Part shown: positions 45,930-56,570 of the stretch, one piece after another
Layout: every line of letters begins with the position of its first letter
Position numbering within the stretch: position 1 is the first letter of the stretch
Assembly (NCBI GenBank): GCA_001972305.1
Contig: BDDD01001471.1
Coordinates: 100,277 to 164,276, forward strand
DNA length: 64,000 nt
Direction of reading: 5' to 3'
Source of the DNA: Cephalotus follicularis
Taxonomy: Eukaryota; Streptophyta; Magnoliopsida; Oxalidales; Cephalotaceae
Notes under the pieces: generated by a model
Databases searched by the model: none
Seen by the model: the letters and a program-made list of their open reading frames with translations, nothing else
Told to the model about the DNA's origin: nothing
Made by a program: the position numbers and the translations under genes

Positions 45930-47606
45930 TGTATTTACTCTATCTTGTACATAAATGCAATAAAGATGTTTATATTTTATCATTGGTTATGAGTTCATTG
46001 TTTGAATACATGTTTATTTAATAAATGAATGTCCTGGAATAAAGTTAGAGAACCAAGTTCATGATGAGATCATGATGTGAGAATTGGAATCTCAGTATAC
46101 TTTATTTCGAATTCCTGGTCAAAGGATTGACACTCAGGGCATGATCGATCCGGATACACTAGCACGTACTGTCAGATCGATAAGAAGAGGGTGACTGATC
46201 GCACACCACTCGCATGGTTGATGCTATGACAACTACGTGGGTTCTTGTTAATTTATTAATGAGTTCACTGAAGGTGACTGTTGATAGAATTTCTATATGG
46301 AGTTTTACTTACATGTCTGACAGAATTCTAGTTTTACAGTAGTGCATGTGGTCCTTGGACATGACTCGTCACTGGATGTCTTGTGTGTAAGGTGCTGTGT
46401 TTTGAAGGTGCTTAAATACATATTCAATGAAGTGTATACAGGCAGTAGTTGGACATAGTACGCTTATGTATCGAGTCATGCGAACTGGCAACAATGAATC
46501 CATTGCTTCTAGTGAAAGAAGATTATGCTCAGGATGATTTTCGTTAGCAATTCAGTGCCTGACTAGGCTAGCCGCGATATCAAGAGTGTGATATCATTGG
46601 TTGAATATTAGAGGGGCACCTCTAATGTTATTCAGGATGACAAAAGATAGTCACGAGACTAAAGATTAAATTATTGGGGGGTTTGACATAATCCGTACCC
46701 TAGATTTAATCAGAGCATTGTCAATGGAAGGAATATACGTGCATGTACCTGTAAATAGTAGTTCGTAGATAATTCATATTACATGGGGGTTGTTATGATT
46801 GCTAGATGTCGATGTCGACTAGTAGGATGCCTAAGATTAAATTGATAATTAATCTTGGAAGAAAAGAATAAAAAGAGTTTTAATTTGAAATATCTGATAT
46901 AATGTTTTTTTATGTGATAATAAATATTTAATCGGATAATCGTGAGTGTCACGATTTAATCCTACGGCCAGCGTAATATAGGGTCACACACAATATTGGC
47001 TGACATTTTTGACACTATCATGAGAGAATAATAATTACAATATTATTTTCTAATTATGTTTAATGAGATTAAATATTCTTAATGCGATTAAGGAAAGAAA
47101 GTAATATAAAAGGAAAGGAAAGCTATTTATGTTAAGTGGGATACTTGACTAAATTAGAAGATTGAGAACTAAACGTTCAACACGTTTTTACTAGCATAAA
47201 AATAGCTGAACATGTTTTCTTTCATCAATCACTCTACTGGCATTCCTATTTCTCTCAACTGTTTTCTTCTAGTTCTTGGAGAACAAAGAAAAACACAGTA
47301 AAACGCAACAAGAGTTGTGAGACTTGAGAAGTCACGTGTTGGAGATAGAGGCTTGGTGTGGATACCTTGGAGACCTACAATTCTTGGAGGCTAGAACCCA
47401 CAAATAATCAAAGAAAGACCTACTCCATTTATGTGAGTAGATTCTGCCTACTCTTATTGTTTTATATGTATTGTTTCTAACTGTATATGCATTCACAAAT
47501 GATCGTAGGAATGAACTTTATGGTTTGATTATCATGAGATGATAACACAATACTTCTAGGTTGCAAGCATCTAGATTATTTGTTTGATCACCATAAGGTT
47601 CCACCA
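45929..47606 (+). mobile_element. EL8 copia 5' LTR (boundaries approximate)
   Basis: The start is near TGTATTTACTC (45930) or TGATGACCATG (45921), where EL7 protease stops. The end lies just before the primer site at 47610. The 3' LTR is not in the window, so neither end can be confirmed by comparison. Confidence 0.65.
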
Positions 47607-47609
47607 AAA

Positions 47610-47620
47610 TGGTATCAGAG
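47610..47620 (+). other. EL8 primer binding site
   Basis: TGGTATCAGAG in + orientation matches initiator tRNA-Met. It fixes the direction of EL8. Confidence 0.85.
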
Positions 47621-47749
47621 AGGATTCGATGCATATACACAGTTAGAATTTTATTTATGATGATATGCTTGAATTATTTGGGTTGATTTGTGAGAGAAAC
47701 ATGTGATGGAATCGTGCTTGTTCAGGTTAAGGGTTGATAGTTTAAAGTA

Positions 47750-48120
47750 AACCGTCGACGCGCAAGCGCTGATGGTTTTCAAAAACTGTCGACGCTTAAG
47801 CGCTAAGCACGGACAGTTTGCACAAACCGTCAACGCTTATTCGTTAACCGTTGAAGTTTTGAGAAAATAATCAACGCTTAAGCTTGAACCATCGACAGTT
47901 AAGCATTAAGCGCTGACGTTTTGAGAAAACAGTCGACGCTTAAGCTTGCCCCTCGACGCTTAAGACTGAGCGCTAAAGTTTTGAGAAAACTGTCGACTCT
48001 CATGTCTAAAGCGGGGATGAATATACAAAGCGTCGATGGAAGCATCGCAGCTTAGCGGGTAACCACTGACGCTAATTATAAAGCGTCGCCGCTTAAAACG
48101 GTGAAACTCGTTAGCGCTTG
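47750..48120. repeat. GTCGACGCTTAAGC palindrome array, EL8 leader
   Basis: About fifteen copies of AAC(T/C)GTCGACGCTTAAGC-like and AAGCGCTGACGTTTT-like units occur, with TTTTGAGAAAA repeated between several of them. This places the motif in a copia leader, outside any gypsy LTR. Confidence 0.8.
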
Positions 48121-48899
48121 TGAAGCGCATTCCCAGCTCTGCAAACTCGTTGAAAAAGAGTTTTAAATTACCATAATTACCCAACTTAATTATAGAAGTA
48201 TAACTATCAAAATTAATATTAGATAATTCAATGAGATTGCATTATTATTATTATTGGATAATTCAATGAGAATTAATTATATTTATGCATGATGGTTGGG
48301 TTATGGACTTCACCTAGTTTTGTCTTATTTTACTCAAGCGATGAATGTATATTTTATATTCATACTTTATGGGTTGAAATTTTTGAGACTTGCATGTTTC
48401 TCTTCTCTCTCTTGATTCGTATCTTTAATTCTTCTTAACCTCCTTGTGACTCCCCTTGATTTAATCAAGGTTTCTATAGTTTATAGTTGGTATATGTAAT
48501 TGAAGAGCGAGATTCGCAGCAGAAGGAAGTTTGAGAAGAGCAAAGATATTACAAGACCCATGTGTGTATGGGAGGAAATGTATGATTGTAATAACATACC
48601 TAGGAATGAGACCAGCAGCTTGTTTGAGAGTCAAATAAGTTGCAGTAGTAAAGTCCATAACCAGCCATTAGTTTTTTAGAATGTATGTGATGCATATCTA
48701 AATTATGAGGTTCCAATGGCCTCCCCACATTTTTCCATATACATGTAATTTTATTAATAACGGGTCGGCTAATAACAATAAGAGTTATATTATTATTCCT
48801 CATTTATACCATGATATCAAGTTAAAGCGAAATGGGCACAAGATAGTGTTCAGTCATTACCTTTTGCCATTGCAACTAATATAGATGCTCTTGGAAATT

Positions 48900-49219
48900 G
48901 TGAGTGTTTTGGCCCCCATCATGGCTTACCTTTTCTGGGAACATATGTATAAGTTGAACATGAGATTGTAAATACAGATGAATTATGGATGTGAATGTTA
49001 AGGCCCCCGTCAAGATTCACATTCAGTGATTCATTGTGTGATCGATGGTAGGTGAAACTTGACTAGAATACATATGGCGTTTTGGCCCCCGTCAAGGTCA
49101 TATGTAGACTATAGGCAAAAGCAATGATCGGGAATCATGCTATTGCATGGTGGGCAAGAGTTTTGCCTAACTGCAAGATTAAGTGTAATGTTTTGGCCCC
49201 CGTCAAGGTTATACTGAAT
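48900..49219 (+). ncRNA. Array of four covarying hairpins in EL8 leader
   Basis: Four units share an 18-nt loop GTTTTGGCCCCCGTCAAG or a close variant, at 48906-48923, 48997-49014, 49079-49096 and 49190-49207. The flanks pair each time although their sequences differ: GTGAGT with GCTTAC; TGGATGTGAAT with ATTCACATTCA; TACATATGGC with GTCATATGTA; AAGTGTAAT with GTTATACT (G-U pairs allowed). Between units 3 and 4 a further nested hairpin occurs (AGGCAAAA 49113-49120 with TTTTGCCT 49161-49168). All are on the EL8 sense strand. Pairing was checked base by base; the function is unknown (packaging, dimerisation, translation control or protein binding are options). Confidence 0.75.
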
Positions 49220-49449
49220 ATGTTGCCGGACACCGATCCCCACTCGGAAATGAGATCCATGAGACTTGTATTGTTGTTTCTCGTCTCCCATATTTATAAG
49301 GGTTTTGGGATTCACATAAAAAAGTGGGAGCCTAAGAGGAAAATACACCTAAAAGATTAAAAGACCAAATCCTTAAGGTTATAAACATTGAAATTGAATT
49401 TATCTGATTTAATTATTGTTGTCTTCTTTTTATATCTACAGACATCGCA

Positions 49450-50440
49450 ATGACAAACTTACTTGCTGTTATTCTTGAGAAGAATCAGCTCACAGGTACT
49501 AACTATGTGGACCGGGTACGGAATGTTAGAATAGTTCTGAATTCTGAGGACATAGATTATGTCCTAGAGGCCCCTATGCCAGCACTGCCTGCTGCAGATT
49601 CCTCAGTTGAGGACCATGCCATTTATAACAAATTGGCAGCAGATGACAAGAAAGTAAGATGCTATTTGATGGCTTCGATGAGAAATACCCTACAAGTCCA
49701 ACATGAGACGCTGCGAGACTCTAGGGCTATTCTGCTGCACCTCCATGAGTTATACAGAGTGAACAGTAGGAATGCTCGGTTCCAGCTCACTGCTGAGCTG
49801 TATGGCACTAAAATGGCTGAAGGATATTTTATCAATGATCATGTGCTGAAGATGATCAATGCGATTGAACGTCTTGAAGCTCTAGGCATCGTTCAGGATG
49901 CTGAATTGAGCATTGATCTTATCCTTCATTGGCACCCTCCTTCATTCTCTGGTTTCATCACCAACTTTAACATGAATAGGATATCAGCTAGTTTTGCTGA
50001 CCTCAGAAACATGCTGAGGGAAGTAGAAGCAAACATGTATAGGGACAAGGTGCCAGTGATGATGGTAGGGCAGTCCCGAAGACCCAAGAGGAAGGGAAAG
50101 CTAGCTTCTACAAAGGGGAAGGCTAAGAGTGGGATGTAGCCACCACGACAGGCATCCTTTAACCCAAGGACAGCCATACCACCTAGTCAGGGAAAGCCGC
50201 AAGTTGTTACTGTGCCAGATACTGATACAAGAGTTGCACATGCTGAGGAGAGTACCTCAGAACCTCCTGCTAAGGGACCCTGCTTCCACTGTGGGTAGTC
50301 GAGACATTGGAAAAGGAATTATGTGACATTGGAAAAGGAATTATGTGACATTCTTATATAGAGGTGAATATGTACATACCTGATTAATCTTCCTCGATTT
50401 TAGATAGTGGATGTAGCACTCACATATGTTCTGAATAAAC
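49450..50440 (+). pseudogene. EL8 copia gag and protease start
   Basis: A 229-codon open frame starts MTNLLAVILEKNQLTGTNYV, which is typical of Ty1/copia capsid proteins (UBN2-like). It includes VLKMINAIERLEALGI, a region shared by many plant copia gags, and ends in a basic tail. A stop at 50137-50139 breaks it. The same frame then gives a CCHC-like CFHCG-stop-SRHWKRN. A 22-base direct duplication at about 50308-50351 shifts the frame, after which ILDSGCSTHICSE, the aspartic protease active site region (DSG), appears at about 50394-50432. EL9 interrupts immediately after. Most of pol lies beyond the window or is lost. Confidence 0.88.
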
Positions 50441-51107
50441 TACAAGGGGGGGGGGGTGAATTGTAGTTTCGAAAAATTAATTATCTTTTTGCAATTCTAA
50501 GTTAAAATCAATGAACAATATATATGTGCAATAAAAAATAAATAAGTAAACTAATTTCAAGAGAGAGAGTTAGAGAGTTTGCAAACACGGTTTTAGCGTG
50601 ATTCAGCTTAACTCTTGCCTACGTCCACTTTTCCCAAGGATACCCTTTGGGTTTCCACTAGTCTCCGAATAAATTTCCTGGTGCTATTCGGTACACCATG
50701 GTGATTGACCTCAATCACTTACAATTCTCTTTGGGTTCACTCCCCAATTTTTCTTAGGGTTCACTCCCCTATTACAATAAGAGAGTAAAAAGAACAATGA
50801 TTGTTCTTAACCTCTCAAAGGTTAGATTTTACAAGATAATATCTCTCAATTTAAGTGGGAACAAATATATGCTAAGACACAAGACAAGAGCTTTTGAAAG
50901 AGACTTGATGATTTTGAATGCTTGTTTTGTTTTTGCTTGAATTATCTTTGTATTTGTGTTCTTTTTTTATTCTTGTTTTTGTTCTTCCTTAAAAACTCTT
51001 GCTTATAGCCGTTTATTTCTTCATAAATCCGTTGGATGTGTCTTGAAATTTTTTGCTTCAAAAATGGAGCATTAAAACTCTGTCATAAATTTTTCCAGCC
51101 ATGCAAA

Positions 51108-51250
51108 ACGTCGACAGTTTGCCTTAAAGCATCACCGCTTATATGACCGTTGGGCAGTTCAAATTTGCATTCTAGTCAAAGCGCTGGCGTTCTGGATTTT
51201 GGAGTCGACCGTTTCCTCAAAGCGCTGACGCTTTGTGTTGAGCGACTAAA
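51108..51250. repeat. GCGCTGACGCTTT palindrome array, EL9 LTR
   Basis: About five degenerate copies occur, including ACGTCGACAGTTT, AAAGCGCTGGCGTT and AAAGCGCTGACGCTTT. This is the same motif family as in the gypsy LTRs but inside a copia LTR. Confidence 0.65.
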
Positions 51251-51336
51251 GAAAAGAAACATGCATGATCACACAAATATAAGAAACAATGCAATAAAAT
51301 AAAGAACAAATGGGTAGGGTTTACCGGATATGATCA

Positions 51337-52165
51337 TGGAGGCTCGAAATAACGAGGCTCATGAAAGTCCATGGCCTCTTCAATCAATGCAACTTTAAAT
51401 TTGAAAACCGTTAGTGCTTGCTTCCTTAATGCTCGCTTCCTTTTCACTTTGAACGCGTCTCCAATACCTGTCTTAGCAAACTCAAAAAGGCATAGGTTTA
51501 ATAATATAAGCATCATCCCAAAAGGATGTCCACCAATGAAATTCACCATCAACAGAACCATAATGGTTAGAAACATTTTCAACAATAGAATAATCGTCCC
51601 AATAGGATTTCCACCAGTAAAAACAATGAAAAGAACACAAATAATCACGGACAACCAACCAATCACACACATGGTCCATACGAATGCACATCCTCCATCC
51701 TAATTGATCTTAAGTAAAGCAAAAGTTATTTTCAAGGATGGTGTGAGGGTGGGATGGCGTGCTAAGTTTGTGAGTGAAATGGGACAGATCATCCCCTTGA
51801 ACTTCCAAAATCGAATCAACGTCCCCATCGTCAAACCAACTCAATATCTCCTTTTGTGTGGCCTCCAATTCCTCGAACTCCCTCAAGCATTCCATGAAGT
51901 TATTATCAAAATATTCGTCAAAGTACGTTTGGTCGGGCGTGGCCAGTTTGTGTGTATAATGGGATAGATGATCCCATTCACTATCCGATGTTGGCTCATA
52001 GAGCTTACTTTCTAACCATGCTAATGCTTCCTCATTTTCTAGCCACTGCAATCTATCTTTTTGCTTAGCTTCCTCAATCTTGAAGTCTCTCCTGAAATTA
52101 CGATCAAAGTCGATATTAAAATACGAATGATTTAGCACTTGTACATGAAAATCAATATAACACAA
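51337..52165 (-). pseudogene. Coding-like block inside EL9 LTR, possible captured gene fragment
   Basis: I do not recognise the family. From 52165 the minus strand has a 151-codon acidic frame with two related stretches of about 60 residues. Each contains a YF..DFD.NF-like start, a Glu/Lys-rich middle with a Trp, and then DHLSHYTHKLATP or DDLSHFTHKLSTP. After the stop at 51710-51712, another frame reads SFHCFYWWKSYWDDYSIVE and GEFHWWTSFWDDAYIIK, two copies of a Trp-rich unit. A further frame ends GDAFKVKRKRALRKQALTVF and AMDFHEPRYFEPP. Repeats kept at protein level across frame changes suggest decayed real coding sequence. A captured host gene fragment or an unknown element protein are both possible. 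Confidence 0.5.
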
Positions 52166-52353
52166 CCAAAGTAGTCTATTCCAAACATAAAAATATCACG
52201 AATAACACATTAAAAACAACACATTTTTATGCTAAACAGTTGTTTCTGCACTTTTCTTGCTGTTTTGCGCACATTCTATCTTTTTCTTGCAAAACTTTGT
52301 TAAAACACAAATATGTTATCATCAAAACTAGGATTGAAACATAAATGTCAACA

Positions 52354-52368
52354 ATCTCCCCCTTTTTG
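52354..52368 (-). other. EL9 polypurine tract
   Basis: Minus strand CAAAAAGGGGGAGAT directly precedes the LTR start TGTTGAC. The context TTTGTCATCATCAAAAAGGG is typical of SIRE-clade copia elements. Confidence 0.88.
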
Positions 52369-52961
52369 ATGATGACAAAATTTGCTTCATTTTAAACAAG
52401 TTTTAAACAATATAACAATAATGCACAAGTATAAAACAAAACATATTCATGTATACATGCTCCCCCTTAATTCAATATCTCCCCCTTAGTAAAACAATAA
52501 GTGTTTACTTATCATTATTTCCCATCTTTTCCTATACTTTCTCCCCCTTTTTGTTATCATTTCAAAAAGGATTGAATTTGTTACAATTAAAACTATTTAT
52601 GATTATAAAGCATTGGCATTATAACTTTGAATCATTCACATTGCACACCAAGCATTCATTAATACAATTCAATACATTAACACAATATCATTCACATTAG
52701 ATAAAATGCATAGTGAAATATTACAAAGTTGATGATTACATCACAAGTTCACTTTAAAATCACAATCCATAAAATGTTTTTCAAAACAATAAATAATCAT
52801 GACATGCATAATGAATCATGATATGCATGAGCTCAATCGTCCATTGGAGTGTCTTCATTATCTCCAACTATATCACCTTCAAAGTCATATGTCCCTACAT
52901 CATCTCCCTGAATGTCATCGTCTTCTTGGCTTGAAGAGGAGATAAGGCCTTCGTTGCCAAT
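52369..52961. other. EL9 sequence between third ORF and polypurine tract
   Basis: This is an AT-rich noncoding part of EL9 with several CTCCCCC tracts near 52460-52550, which read on the minus strand as additional GGGGGAG purine runs. No conserved frame is seen. Confidence 0.55.
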
Positions 52962-53960
52962 AATTCATGTTTCCTCAAATCTCTTTGCCATCCTCTTTTG
53001 CCTTCTTTTAATTGATTCAACATTCACCTTCATTTCTTGGACATTTTGCTGTAGGCCTTTAATTGCCTCAAAGATTTCTTTGAGTTTAGTGCTTGGTATG
53101 TTGATATTTGGTGTGGGCTCTTCTTGGGGCTCTCTTGCTTCAGTTTGAGCTTCATCACACATTTCCGCTTCTCCTTTTTCTTCAACGACTCTGTTCTAGT
53201 CCTCCTCCCTAGGGATCCATGTCCCAAGTCTTTTATGTTTCTTGAACCCCATTCATCAAAGGGTTCCCTTTCCTAGCTTGTCTGCACTTTGAAGTGGGTG
53301 ATGTATCTCTCCAGTTAGGTCAATTTCAACAAATTGAAGGATTTTGGTGATGATGTTACTATAACCCAGTCTGGCATTCTCTCGATCGTGGATTGCGTGT
53401 ATATGGTTGATTATAAGGTAAGGGACATTGATCTTTTTTCCAGTGATGAGGTGATACATAGTATACGCCTCAATGTGTGTTACGTCATCAAACCCACCAG
53501 CCTTAGGCAAAATGTGTGTGCAAATAGCACGATGTAGCAACATATGATGTAGGCTAAGGTTCCTAGTGTACATTCGTTCCATAAAGTTGTCATTTTCTCC
53601 GAATAGCAACTTAACACATTCTTCTTTGTCAAAATTGTCATTTATCAACCAATTCCTTTGATTCCAACCTATTGGACCTTCACGTGGGATTCCTAGAATA
53701 TTTGCTAAGGTTGGTACATCAAATGCTATCTCCGAATTCTTGACTTTTATGGTTAAATCTACCCTAGTGGTGGCTAGTATGTGAACATAAAATTCCTTGA
53801 TTAGCTATGGATAACTTAAAAATAGAGGTTCTAACCCCTGTGCACTTAACCACTAAACAATGGGGAAACCCTAATTGTTGCAAAAATCAAAGTCTAACAC
53901 TTAGCCTAAAATTATTTTGCAATTGAAGTAGGCTTCGGGATACCTTGGGAGTGAAGGAGT
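52962..53960 (-). pseudogene. EL9 third ORF (putative plant transposon protein / env-like)
   Basis: The minus-strand reading shows LIKEFYVHILATTR, KNSEIAFDVPTLANILGIPR, then MYTRNLSLHHMLLHRAICTH, FDDVTHIEAYTMYHLITGKK and INVPYLIINHIH. This pattern is shared by uncharacterised plant retroelement proteins found as an extra ORF. After a frame change it ends in a Lys/Glu-rich, coiled-coil-like stretch (LKEIFEAIKGLQQNVQEMKV) and stops at 52965-52967. No signal peptide or membrane segment is visible in the readable part, so an envelope role is not supported by the sequence itself. Stops in the first third show it is decayed. Confidence 0.65.
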
Positions 53961-54179
53961 CGCTTCTGGTGTGTCTGGCAGTGTGCTTGCACCCTTGCCC
54001 TTGCATCCAACCGATTTTCTCCTCTTTCTAGACCCTTCCCCAGCTTAAATGTTCTTAGTATTAGGCATATTTGATGTTGGTTTAATGTTTAACAAAGATT
54101 TTCGACAGAAAGGAGGTTCGAAATCGCCAGAGACTGTGGTTTTTGAGTTAGGGATTTGATTTTTAGGGGTAAAATGTGT

Positions 54180-54325
54180 TGACAGACGGCGCTTTATGTT
54201 TTAAAATATGACTAAAGCGTCGACGGAGTCGGGTAAAGCGTTGGCGCTTTTATCAATTTACCTAATTCGAACCCTAATTTTTATGTAAAGCGCTGACGCT
54301 TTCATTCCAGGCGTCGGTGCTTTGC
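54180..54325. repeat. AAAGCGTCGACG palindrome array in EL9 spacer
   Basis: About five copies occur: GACGGCGCTTTA, AAAGCGTCGACGGA, AAAGCGTTGGCGCTTT, AAAGCGCTGACGCTTT and GGCGTCGGTGCTTT. They sit in the noncoding gap between RNase H and the third ORF, not in an LTR. Confidence 0.72.
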
Positions 54326-54436
54326 TCTGTTTTTCTGCCGATTTTTCCAAAAACGCGTATGAATGAATGAAAATGATGTAAAACTCAATATTCAAGCAAT
54401 TCAAGCAAAAATCATACAAGTATACAATCATATTAA

Positions 54437-55104
54437 TCATTCAATTTCACACAAACCTAGTTCCATTCTAAATTTTGAGAAAGTTTGTTCATCTAAGGGT
54501 TTTGTGAAAATGTCCGCGACTTGTTCTTGAGTAGGAATGAAGACTAATTCAATGTCACCTTTTTCAATATGGTCTATTATAAAGTGATACCTAATATCAA
54601 TATGCTTTGTCCTAGAATGATGTATGGGATTATGTCCTAGACAAATTACACTAGTGTTGTTACACCTAATTAACACTTTCTCAAAATTAAAGCCGTAATC
54701 AAGAAGTTGTTGTTTCATCCACATGATTTGAGCACACCAACTTCCCGCAGCAATGTATTCAACTTCGGTAGTGGAAAGTGCTACCGAATTTTGTTTCTTG
54801 CTAAACCAAGAAATAAGCATATTGCCTAAGAATTGACAAGTGCCACTTGTACTTTTTCTATCTACTTTGTATCCTCCGAAGTTGGCATCGGAGTATGTAT
54901 GTAGGTCAAAAGATGAGTTCCTAGGATACCATAGTCCTAAAGAGGGAGTATATGCTAGATACTTAAATATTCTTTTTAGCGCATGCAAGTGAGATTCCAT
55001 AGGGCATGCTTGAAATATAGCACATAAACACACACTAAACAAGATATCCGGCCTACTAGTCGTTAAGTAAAGCAACGAACCTATCATTCTTCTATAAAGT
55101 TTTT
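54437..55104 (-). pseudogene. EL9 copia RT end and RNase H (open, 5' cut)
   Basis: This is the C-terminal part of Ty1/copia pol on the minus strand. It has YRRMIGSLLYLTTSRPDILF (end of RT), HTYSDANFGG (RNase H first Asp), STSGTCQFLGNMLISWFSKK, ALSTTEVEYIAA (catalytic Glu) and TKHIDIRYHFI, ending at the stop 54437-54439. The frame is open over its whole length, so this is one of the least damaged coding pieces in the window. The upstream part of pol is separated by EL10, inserted at 55105. Confidence 0.92.
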
Positions 55105-55295
55105 TGTAACACCCGAGATTTTTCCTATGTTGTAATTTCATAATGTAATGTGTTTTATTGAGGGATTAATAAAGGATGGATTTCCAAGACTTTGATGATG
55201 TTTTCCAAACTCTAATAATGTTAATTTTAGAGTAAAAATGTTAAAGGAATGTTAAAAGGGCAAATAGATGTAAAACGACACTGTTTTGGGGAAAA

Positions 55296-55445
55296 CATAT
55301 CGACGCCTTTCGGAACGCATCAACGCCTTTGGAACTGAGAGACGCACTAATTGCATGCACATGCACGTCGATGTAGGTAGGGACATCGACGCCCTCATGT
55401 AAAAGGGGAAAGACGTCGACGTCTTCTAAAAAGACGTCGATGCGT
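55296..55445. repeat. TCGA-core palindrome array, EL10 U3
   Basis: About six copies align one by one with the EL2 U3 array, for example GCACGTCGATGTAGG against GCACGTCGATGCAGG, and AAAGACGTCGACGTCTT. The orthologous EL3 region instead has CAGTCGACTG copies. Confidence 0.78.
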
Positions 55446-56224
55446 AACATTGAATGTCAGGCATGTTACTCTGCTGACGAAATAATGTGCAAGGGGGCAC
55501 TATCCAGGCATCTTAGCATGCAGATCATGACATGTTGAGCATGCAATATGGTAACCTAAACTGCTAGGACTGAAATGGCAGAAGTGGGAAGGCATGTGAG
55601 AGCATGGATTGGCCTTGGAAGCAAAGGGGAGACACCTGGTGCGCCATGCAACCAGGTGTGGAGAAGGTGTGAAGAAAGAGGGAATATTTGCATGGATGCA
55701 GATGGGAACAAACTTCAATCTGCATAAAAAAACTCCCTTCTCTTCCCAAAACGAAGAAGGAGAAAAAGAAGAGAAAAGAAACAGTGATAGTTGGTGGGAA
55801 ACACACGACGAATATCAAAGAGAGGAAAATAGTGAGGTAGGATAAACGTTTCCACCATTGTTGAACTTGGTTGGAGCTTGGAACTGGGAGCTGGTGGCTT
55901 GCAGCAGCGGGGCGGACCTGGGGGCTGCTGTGACCAGTTTGGAACGCAAAGAGGTGGACTTTCTAGTTCCTAACTTGGAACAAAAAGGTAGGGGAAGCCA
56001 TAACTGTATTCTTGAGATTAATGTTCATGCATGGACTATGGTTTTGGTGTATAGATTGAATAATTCTTGGACTATTTCTGCTCACTGGATCAATGCCATG
56101 TTATGCTAGATATGAGATTTGTATCTGCATGTTGGTTTCCTGCCTTGATTTCATGTTGTTTTGCATGTATGTGGTTTGTAATGGCCACTGTCTGTTACGT
56201 CGTGAGGAAGAAGACAACTGACAC

Positions 56225-56570
56225 TCGAAACACGCCGACGCCTTTTAAGAACATCAATGCCTTTGGGTTATTTGCTTGGTTACTGACATGAAACAGGTCG
56301 ACGACTTTGGAAAAACATCAACGCCTTAGGCTATCTGCTTGGGTTTTGATGTATTACACGTCGACGCCTAAGGTTCCTACCTTAACGCGTTGATGCCATA
56401 AGTAATACGCTAACGTTTAAAGGTTCCAGACTTTGAGTGTCGATGCGTATAAAATGGACATCAACGTCTTTAAATAGTAGAAAGCACTGACACTAAGGAC
56501 TTAGACATCGACGTTGATGGACAAAGACATCGATGCCTTTTAATAGGCATCGACGTCTTTTGGTACTGTT
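56225..56570. repeat. TCGA-core palindrome array, EL10 putative intron
   Basis: About fourteen degenerate copies occur, such as ACGTCGACGCCTAAGG, AGACATCGATGCCTTT and AGGCATCGACGTCTTT. The array starts about 240 bases after the donor-like site, the same distance as in EL2. Confidence 0.78.

Larger units (their letters stand above)
47621..49449 (+). other. EL8 long untranslated leader
   Basis: About 1.8 kb lies between the primer site and gag. It contains a dense palindrome array (47750-48120), an AT-rich stretch and the hairpin array 48900-49219. No conserved frame is present. A leader this long is unusual for a copia element. Confidence 0.75.
50441..52353 (-). mobile_element. EL9 3' LTR
   Basis: On the minus strand it starts TGTTGACATTTATGTTTCAA, preceded by the purine tract CAAAAAGGGGGAGAT. 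It ends near 50441 in a run of eleven C (plus strand G 50446-50456) followed by TTGTA. The terminal bases are not a clear CA, so the left boundary is approximate. It contains a coding-like block (51337-52165) and a palindrome array (51108-51250). Confidence 0.8.
50441..55104 (-). mobile_element. EL9: SIRE-type copia element, minus strand (partial)
   Basis: The order on the minus strand is RNase H (55104-54437), noncoding spacer, third ORF (about 53960-52962), polypurine tract (52368-52354) and 3' LTR (52353 to about 50441). An extra ORF between pol and the 3' LTR is the hallmark of the SIRE/Maximus clade. The 5' part is cut off by the EL10 insertion at 55105. Confidence 0.85.

Noticed and set aside
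51371..51703. Plus-strand frame of 110 codons in the EL9 LTR
   Set aside because: It is the opposite strand of the coding-like block read on the minus strand, which shows the protein repeats; this frame does not.
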